Source of the DNA: Branchiostoma floridae
Taxonomy: Eukaryota; Chordata; Leptocardii; Amphioxiformes; Branchiostomatidae
NCBI RefSeq assembly: GCF_000003815.2
Contig: NC_049992.1
Coordinates: 11,937,450-12,001,449, forward strand
Direction: 5' to 3'
Length of the DNA: 64,000 nt
Under the pieces are notes generated by a model, which saw nothing but the letters and a program-made list of their open reading frames with translations, was not told the DNA's origin and ran no database searches. Made by a program: the position numbers and the translations under genes. Shown one piece after another: positions 56,809 through 64,000 of this stretch; the first letter of the stretch is position 1, and each line of letters opens with the position of its first letter.

Positions 56809-59800
56809 CTGAAACACAGCTCACCCGGCTCAGTGGGAACCCATGAACGTGAACAACTCTTGTTCAGATAACCAGATTAGTTAGGCATGATCAAGTATAA
56901 ACTGTATGTAGAGTGGTGTACACTAGTAAGGACTGTGATGTTTTAGTCATGAATCAGACACTTAATGCTTTGGCGATCAGGACTCAATCGCCGGACTACT
57001 CGTGTTTCCCTGATAATCTTCAGACAAACAAAGAAATATTGGAAGAAAAGCCATAAGATTGTTTACTGCTCTGTACACGTCGGCTGTTCGGCAAAAAAGC
57101 AACGACTACTTCATTCCTTGTAATAATAAGAAGAACTAATCTCCAAACAGATCTTGGGTGGCATAAGACAGAATCGTAAGCTGGGGATTGAGTTTAGCCG
57201 ACAGAGGAGTAAATTGTCAACGCGAATTGGCCTTTACGTGGCCGTTTCCTTCCCCAGCTTATGATACTGTCTTATGCCATGCAAGATCTGCTTGGAGATT
57301 AAAGAAGAACCACTTCAGAAAGGCTAGCTCCCATCAAGCCCTTCAACGAGAGTATGGATAATACTAATTATTAATAGAATTTGGCAAAAGAAGGGGGAAA
57401 TAGCCTGGAACTTCTCTAGCAAGTTATCATATTTGGCAAATGTCTACTTTTATACAGACTACAGAAAGGCACTTGTTATGACTTTATTTGTTTGCTCAAC
57501 CCCAACATTTTGAATCTTTAATACAAATTATGATTTACAGCATTACAACTGGTATTACATGTACATGAGCTCGTTCAACAATATGGTAACTGTTTCGTGA
57601 AAATTGCAACACTTGTACTTGTGGTCGAGTTCACAATGAAAGCTGGTATCAACATTTCTCTGTAAACTGGACCGGAGCCAGACCTCTTTCCTTTAAAATT
57701 ATTATAAAATTACAAATAATTGTGTTGTGTCATCCTTGTGCTCACAGGAATCGACAAAATGTATTCTCCACATGTTACAATGTAGGTATGTATTATGGCA
57801 GAGGAGTGCAATAAGAAAACATTTTTTTGGCAATATGGTGAATATTCATTCATTACATCTACTCTTCTGCAATCGTGTCTTTGATCCATTGTACGAAGTT
57901 CTCCACTCTGGCGTACACTCCGTACTTCCGCGCCCTTCCACACTCCCCAGGCTGGCCCCACGACACGACGCCGGCCACGTAGAAGCGGGAGGTGTCCGGA
58001 TCCTGGAACTGCAGGGGACCTCCGCTGTCCCCATCACAGGAGTCCTTCCCGCCGACCCTGAGTCCCGCACACATCATGTTTCCCGTTACCGGATAGTCCT
58101 CCTTATACGCCGAGACGCACTCCTCCTGGTCTACTACTGGCACCTCCACTTCTTGCAGGATACCTGGCTCCGAGCCGAAGAGGTTAGAAGTCCTGCCCCA
58201 GCCTGTGACCACACCAGCCCGCCCTTCCTGCACATCCTGCCCGCTCCTCTCCCGAGCTGTCCTCTGCAAACAAACAGGTCGGATGTAGTCCGTCAGGTTT
58301 ACCTCTTCTCTCAGTTCCAGCAAGGCGACGTCTGAGTCGAAATTGTCCTTGTTCCAGTCGGGATGTCGGATGATCCTCCCCACCTCCAGGTAGACGACGT
58401 TGTTGTCTGGCTCTTTCCTGTTGTGCAGCCCCAGACTAACGTTGAGGTAACCGGTGGGCAGGACGTCGTTCTCTCCTACACAGTGTGCCGCTGTGAGGAT
58501 CCACCTCTTATCCACCAGAGCGCCGCCACAGAACGGCTTCCTGATGCGTGGCGCCCCTTGGTGTATGACCAGGGCTTGCCAGGGCCAGGCTCCCTGCTTG
58601 GACGGGCCTCCTCCGACGATCCTGTCTCGGGACGGGAAGCTGGACTCTCCGCAGACTGCAGCGGGAAAGAAGACGTCACAGTCAGTCAGATGAGAGGAGA
58701 TGGAGGGTGGCAGGAGAGGGAGGCTGGAGCGATCACCACTCAGCGATAGTGCCGTTCAAGACAGAAACAAGTCAGAAGGAAGAAGTTGTGCCCTAGGTTC
58801 CATCGTTGACTTCCACATGCAGAAAATTACACTATAGCCGATAACTGAATGTCTTCCCTGTTAATTGCTCGATTGATTGGTTAGCAGATCGGTTGTTTGA
58901 TTGATTGTTTTACTTATTGAAATTTGGAGGATAAAAAATAGAATAAAATGGATGGATCGCATAAGGACTGCAATACAGAGACACAGTGAAGTTTCGTTTC
59001 CCTGTGCTACCATCCCTTTCCTGTACGTTGGCAAACATATGCAATAGTGACGACTTGTGTTGCTTTAGGAAATTACTAGAGGACGCAGTGTGTTGTTAAT
59101 AGTATGTACAGTACTTAATGGGAAACTCACTTGGCTTGCAGCTAGGCTCGGTCTCAGACCACTTCCCGTTGGCCTCACAGAATCGCGTTCCCTCTCCTAC
59201 CATCTCGTAGAAGTCGTCACACCTGTAGATGGCGATATCTGAGTACGAGAAGTTCCCGTCAACCTCGATAGCGCCGTTAGAGATGTTGGGGAGAGGACCG
59301 CAGTTAACAACTGCAGCGGAACGAGAATTAGACAGATTACTTATTGTTTGTACAATTATGTTTTTTATATACACTGAAGTAAAGAAAATTTGCGACATAC
59401 ACAAGTTCCAACTGTAAACTTCATCCTCCCGTAATAGAATTTTGCAACCTGGATCAATAATCGTAAGGGTATAGTTTTTTTCCGCATGTTCGTTTGTTTA
59501 TATGTTGGTACTAAAAGAGAGGCGTACGTTGACAGGTTGGCTGGACACCGCTCCAGGTACCGTCTGCCTGACACACGCGGTGGTCCGGACCATCCAGGTA
59601 GTACCCTTCTCCACACGTGAAGCTGACTCGCTGGGAGTAGGTGAAGTTAGAACCTTCCATGGTGCCCCACACTGGTGCTGACAGCGCTTCACACGGTCGA
59701 GCTGCAGGGTGGAGTACATATATACAAAAAAAGGATTCAAGCCCAGGCCGAAGAAGACACGTTGATGCAATATATGTGTTTAAACGTAAGTTTAAACGTA

Positions 59801-62800
59801 TTCATACATAAGTTTCATATAAAGGTTTATTCAAACATTTTTCAAGTACACTATAGCTACTTCTATCAAGTTCTATAGATAATTTTTTGATCCGCAGGAC
59901 CGAGCTAGCATTTGGATTACATAGCAAATTCCACATACATTTTGTTATTGTCCAATGTATGGGAACATGGTAATGTTACGAGTCTCACAAGACATTAGCT
60001 AGCCCCGCCCATCGGAGAGGAAACGACACTATACCGGTTGTGAAGTAGGTTGCCCTGAAGCCCTTGTTCTCTCCGGAGTCGTCGGAGTGGAAGAACACGT
60101 GCATCTTATGGTCTGTAGAGGTGATGGTGGGAGGGGCTGTCTTCCCACAGTAAGGACCGTACTTCTCGTCTCCAGCCTGGATCTGTGGAAAACATTAAGT
60201 TCAACATATTGTGTTACATAGATACCGAATAGTTCACTCAATGGATTTCCTGCATAAAGAACGAGCCTTTCGTATGAGTAGATCTATTGTCGCCAAATAG
60301 CCCTATCAGGGGCAAAGTATGGGGATGTTGAGGTCCCCAACTAGAGGGGGTAGGCCTCCAACCTGGCACGGAATGACTCAACGGTGGAAGCTAAAACAAC
60401 CATTTCAGGCTATGATTTCCTGTCTTTCAGATCACCGACATTCGAATGATAAAAGCGACAGTCACCCAAATCAAGTTCTTGCCATCAACGGTCGCCCAGC
60501 TATCGCTATCTAGCGGATCTATATTAGCATATGTTTCGTTGGCCTTAAACTTTGCTTAATTATATATAATTTGATCATCAAGACATATTTCTCACAAAAT
60601 AAAGTATTGTTTAGGGCACCTTAAGATTGTCGTAAGGACATGACACTTCCGGATGTTGTTCTACGTCGAAGTCGTCATCAAACTGCAGCGTGACCACGTA
60701 CCCAGGTTCCACCTGGATCTTCCAGTCACAGTCCAGAACCTTCGGGTAGAGCCGGGGGTACTCCGGAGTGGTGATGGTGCCGGATAGTGCCGTCAGGACC
60801 TGCCGACTGCAACCGACTGGATTGTATGGGCAACGAAACAAAATGCGTGACATTGATTTTGTAATCATGAAGTTAGACAAAACTGACATTGTACAAATAT
60901 GTACTAGTAGATCTATGCCACTGTGTTCGATGAGGTTGTTGGCCTTATTTGTTTGAAATTCTTATATTTCGATGACAATCGAATTTCTACCCAGTTTTGT
61001 TATCCATCATCTTCACTAAGCTAGAACTGTAAGTCAACATCTGGATGTGAAAAGGGGAACATGCATGTCTAAAGCTATATGAGAAAAATGGCCAACCAAG
61101 CATGTATCTGGATAATTAGGTTATGTTAAATACACAAAAAGAAGAGTGTTGTCTCGCCGTACATTTGCATGTTTCCCTGTCCTTCATGATCCAGTACCCC
61201 GCCCGACAGGAGCAGTAGTAGCCGGAGATGTAGTTATGGCAGAAGTGGTGACAGCCGCCGTTCTCTACTGCACACTCGTCACGATCTGAAAATACCACCA
61301 AAACATAGTTTGATTATCCACTGGTGTGTACCCTGGGTATCATCCTCCGTTGTAATCGCTAGCTCAATCACGTTAGCAAGCGAAAAGATTGAACCTGTTG
61401 TTAGAACGTAGGATGGTACCCAGGATAGTACAGTGCGCGGTACGAAGGCAAAATCGCCAAGGGAAACATGGACAAATACGGCAACTTGAACCCATCTGTG
61501 TGTCATTTCTTGCGATTAACACTCGCTATGGAATGAGCTTCCACGGACCTGCTTTCCCATGGGATACAATCTACAACTGTTTAAGTCAAGGGTTAACACA
61601 CATCTTTCTTCACTATACAGTATTGTAACCCAAAACGTCTAAGTGGCTCCAACAGCCTTGTTTTGTGGTGAACTTTAAGTAAATAAAATACAAAAATTTG
61701 AACACTTGACGTCACAGACACGTGATTCCAGTGGTAGTGAAAGGCGCGTGGAAGCCTGTATAGTCCCCCGTCTCGGTTGATCGTGTATACGATAATGCAA
61801 TTCACTAACACAGATCACACCAAGTTAGTTCATTGATTGATACGCATACATACTAGAATCCTTTGCAAACTTTTTGAGCACCTCTGGGTGCGGTAAAAAT
61901 CCATTTCCCTATATACAGAACCTTAGCATATCTTACGAATCGGGCCCCCCCCCCCCCCCCCCCATAATGAATACCGCCGCTTCAAAAGTCTGTGAAGGAG
62001 GCTATATACATACCGACCACTCTGTAGTGCGCCGTGAATCCCCTGTGCCTGTCTACGTTGGAGAAGTCTGACTTGAACTCCAGACTGAGCTGACTGCCCA
62101 CAGACTCTATAACACGGTCTCCGGGCACCTTCTCTGTATCCGTGTCCTCCGTACCACAGAACAGCCCCACCAACTTGTCTCCCTCCATGACCTGATACGG
62201 TAAGTACAATGTATTGATTAAGACTAAGATATAGTTTTATAAACTTGTAAAGCTTCGCAAAACGATATGCCATTCCTATAGAGTACTCTATGTTCAATGG
62301 AAAAGATGTCCGTTTACAAATGTTAATCCATCGAGAAAAAAAATGCCGTACGTGCATCCTTCTCTTCAATTCATATTTCTACCATCTGGTAAAAGATTCG
62401 TTTATATCAATGAACCATTTGATGCTCACTACGTCATTAACCCGTATATAGATCATAAAATCTGAAGTTTTCAATGGAATCCAACCGTACATTCATGTAT
62501 GTGAGAAGAATACCTACTTTGACATAATCATACTCGCACAAGTAGGAGCTCTCTAGGTCGAAGTCTGAGAAGTAGAGCTGGACGTGGAATGATTCCGGCA
62601 TGGTGATGTTCCAGAAGAAGCTGGTGTCGTCAGCGTACGGGTCAGGATACCCAGGCGACAGGATATGGCCGCCGTAAAGCTCGTTGATTGTCATTTTATT
62701 CCCATCCTGCTTGTTCATACCGTCTGCCAGCCATAGAGAAGACACAAGTAGGAGAACTCTCGTGGAAAGTAACCTGTTGGTAGTAAAAAAACAACAAGAT

Positions 62801-63591
62801 GTGTATTTTACCCATACAGTCCCATTGCTCAAAATTGGGTACCTGCGGGCTGCAAATAATACACCAGATGAATTCATCACAGCAAGGTGTGCATCTTGTT
62901 TATTGTCAAAGAAGTTGATACGACGAAAGAGTGTACCATACGACATTCTGCACATCATTTGCTGTATTCAATTTTGTGTCCCGTCCTTGCTAAATAGCTA
63001 CATATGCCGCTACAGTAAACATTCCGTTAGCTCCCAAGCAAGCACAACCCGCGGCAAGATTCAACAAGTTCATATTAGATGTGTCCTTCGCCGGCGCCTC
63101 AGCTGTTCAAATATGTCCTCCGTGTGTGCGTGGTACACGGTAGGATGTTTGTGGGCGTGAATGTTATGACAGTCTCCATGACCCGTTTTTCCGTCCTGGC
63201 CATGGGTTGGAAATTTACTTCTTGGGACAGAAAATCATTTTACGCCATTTCATCATGAAACTGTTGAAAATGTACTTTCATAAGCCAGGAAAATCAACAA
63301 CATGGGCGGGAAAAAAAATTAAATCTGGGGCAGTTTCTAGACTTTCTATCCGCTACAATCTTCAGAAGCTAGCGGACACGAGCAAAGCTAGCCTGAATTA
63401 ATCGCGCTTCTTAGGCCCGTCCTACATTGCCGCGGGGAGGCTACCAGCTCCGGATAGCGGAGTTTGCGTTACACAGACTAGAGCAAAGCAAGGCTGAAGT
63501 TCAGGGTATAACAGCCAGGGGCGTAAAAGGCTGACATTAGTGAAAATGGGAAACAAACCTGGTACGTACCAGTGGTGGCGTGGTTTTGCAT
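54766..63591 (-). CDS. MASP1: MASP1/3: MBL-associated serine protease with alternative protease domains
   Basis: Shared minus-strand exons: 63591-63566 (tentative), 62773-62518, 62191-62014, 61285-61163, 60816-60620, 60182-60035, 59701-59528 and 59310-59131. In order they encode a signal peptide (LLSTRVLLLVSSLWLADG), CUB1 (residues to about 153, with SPGYPDPYADD and ESSYLCEYDYVK), a calcium-binding EGF domain (154-194, DRDEC...CHNY), CUB2 (195-309) and two CCP domains (310-427). A phase-1 donor then joins either the single-exon protease domain (58655-57859, 692 aa) or the five-exon one (56808-54766, 684 aa). This is the MASP-3/MASP-1 gene plan of vertebrates, and alternative MASP-1/MASP-3 products have been reported from amphioxus. 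MASPs are secreted, bind lectins or ficolins through CUB-EGF-CUB, and start the lectin complement pathway. Exon 1 was chosen because it supplies the needed phase. Confidence 0.9.
56284..56518. mobile_element. MITE-like inverted repeat in a MASP intron
   Basis: The left end AAGGTGGACTCGCAC with GGTGCGGCACTGCGGG resembles the reverse complement of the right end, AAGGTGCAGTCTCAC and GGTACGGCACTACGGGG. The AT-rich interior has no coding signal. No clear target duplication. Confidence 0.5.
57137..57301. mobile_element. 165-bp hairpin MITE with 9-bp flanking repeat (Mutator-like)
   Basis: Long imperfect inverted ends start TAATCTCCAAACAGATCTTG and, reversed, TAATCTCCAAGCAGATCTTG, and extend about 50 bp. 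AAGAAGAAC occurs immediately outside both ends (57128-57136 and 57302-57310). A 9-bp duplication is typical of Mutator-like elements. The ends resemble the MITE at 15586-15690. It lies between the two MASP protease domains. Confidence 0.7.
57483..57488 (-). terminator. Candidate polyadenylation signal for MASP-3-type mRNA
   Basis: AATAAA on the minus strand about 370 nt beyond the stop at 57859. It would end the single-exon protease transcript before the split-exon domain begins. Confidence 0.45.
57859..58655 (-). CDS. MASP-3-type protease domain (single exon)
   Basis: One 797-nt exon with acceptor ttcccgctgcag in phase 1 and stop TAG. It encodes ICGES, an activation site RDR before IVGG (about residue 439/440), histidine TAAHC (about 485), aspartate FDSDVALLEL, GDSGGP with Asp six residues before the serine, and a C-terminal YGVYARVENFVQWI. 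The serine codon is AGC. Unlike human MASP-3 as I recall it (FGSG and AAHV), it has both histidine-loop cysteines. MASP-3 activates pro-factor D in mammals; whether this holds here is unknown. Confidence 0.88.
61945..61963. repeat. Poly-C tract
   Basis: A run of 19 C on the plus strand in the MASP intron between the CUB1 and EGF exons. Confidence 0.8.
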
Positions 63592-64000
63592 TCTGTACTG
63601 ATGTGTTCAGATTTACTGAGATAAGGTCTCGCAGAACAAGGAAACAAGGAAGTTGATCTCAACTTTATTTCCTCCTCACGACATGTGTTCATATCAAACT
63701 TTTAGCCTCAAATAAGGAGAACTGCGCAAACCAGGAATTGGCCTTCAAAAATAATTGGGAAACTTAATTGATATGGGTTTGCCTCGGCCTCAGAGGGACG
63801 GGTTCTTGCAGGTCGCTGAGAATTTGCTATAAAGCAGAACATTTACGTGTGGGGCATTTGTAAGAGATTGTGTCTGATGATGCGTATGCTACAGTGTAAA
63901 ATGATGATGATAATAATTATACTGATGATGATACATCCGCTAATCATAACTCATATCGCTGGTGAAGTTGAAAGTAAGGAAAACATAAAACCCTATCTTG
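63592..64000 (-). promoter_or_regulatory. MASP upstream region
   Basis: Sequence upstream of the tentative MASP first exon. No TATA box or known motif stands out, and a short GATGAT repeat lies near 63902-63932. It should contain the MASP promoter if exon 1 is correctly placed. Confidence 0.3.

Overview
The window looks like chromosomal DNA of a cephalochordate (amphioxus/lancelet, probably Branchiostoma). The reasons are intron-rich chordate genes, a MASP1/3-type complement protease with two alternative protease domains, a pannexin (chordate innexin homologue), near-vertebrate AP-2 mu protein sequence, and many short inverted-repeat DNA transposons in introns. The species call is an inference from gene content. 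All gene models were built by hand from splice signals, reading phase and protein similarity I recognise; no database was searched.

Layout. 1-0.5 kb: first coding exon of an unidentified minus-strand gene. 1.56-3.3 kb (+): PPP1R35. 5.2-8.3 kb (+): an unrecognised protein with about three membrane segments, carrying a piggyBac-like MITE in an intron. 9.86-13.4 kb (-): a pannexin whose first extracellular loop is encoded by two alternative exons. 18.1-25.3 kb (-): AP2M1, the AP-2 clathrin adaptor mu subunit, also with a duplicated exon; a 1.77-kb foldback element ends 49 nt upstream of that pair. 26.3-26.5 kb: a divergent promoter with a perfect CLEAR-type E-box. 28.4-35.3 kb (+): an IHO1/CCDC36-like meiotic protein. 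36.6-53.9 kb (+): a zinc-finger/STPR locus in which two short 5' exons are phase-compatible with three different 3' modules. 54.8-63.6 kb (-): MASP1/3, with a single-exon and a split-exon serine protease domain.

The main theme is alternative exon choice. Four loci in 64 kb show it: two duplicated internal exon pairs separated by very short introns (56 and 47 nt), and two loci with alternative 3' modules. In the pannexin the choice would swap the residue aligned with the pore-constricting Trp of PANX1 and add or remove the only extracellular N-glycosylation sequon. The MASP1/3 arrangement is a known type; I am not aware of descriptions of the other three, but could not search for any.

Mobile DNA is mostly non-autonomous: TTAA-flanked, Harbinger-like, Tc1/mariner-like and Mutator-like MITEs, a near-perfect 0.69-kb inverted repeat, and two larger elements with different ends that share an internal repeat. 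No RNA genes or CRISPR arrays were recognised.
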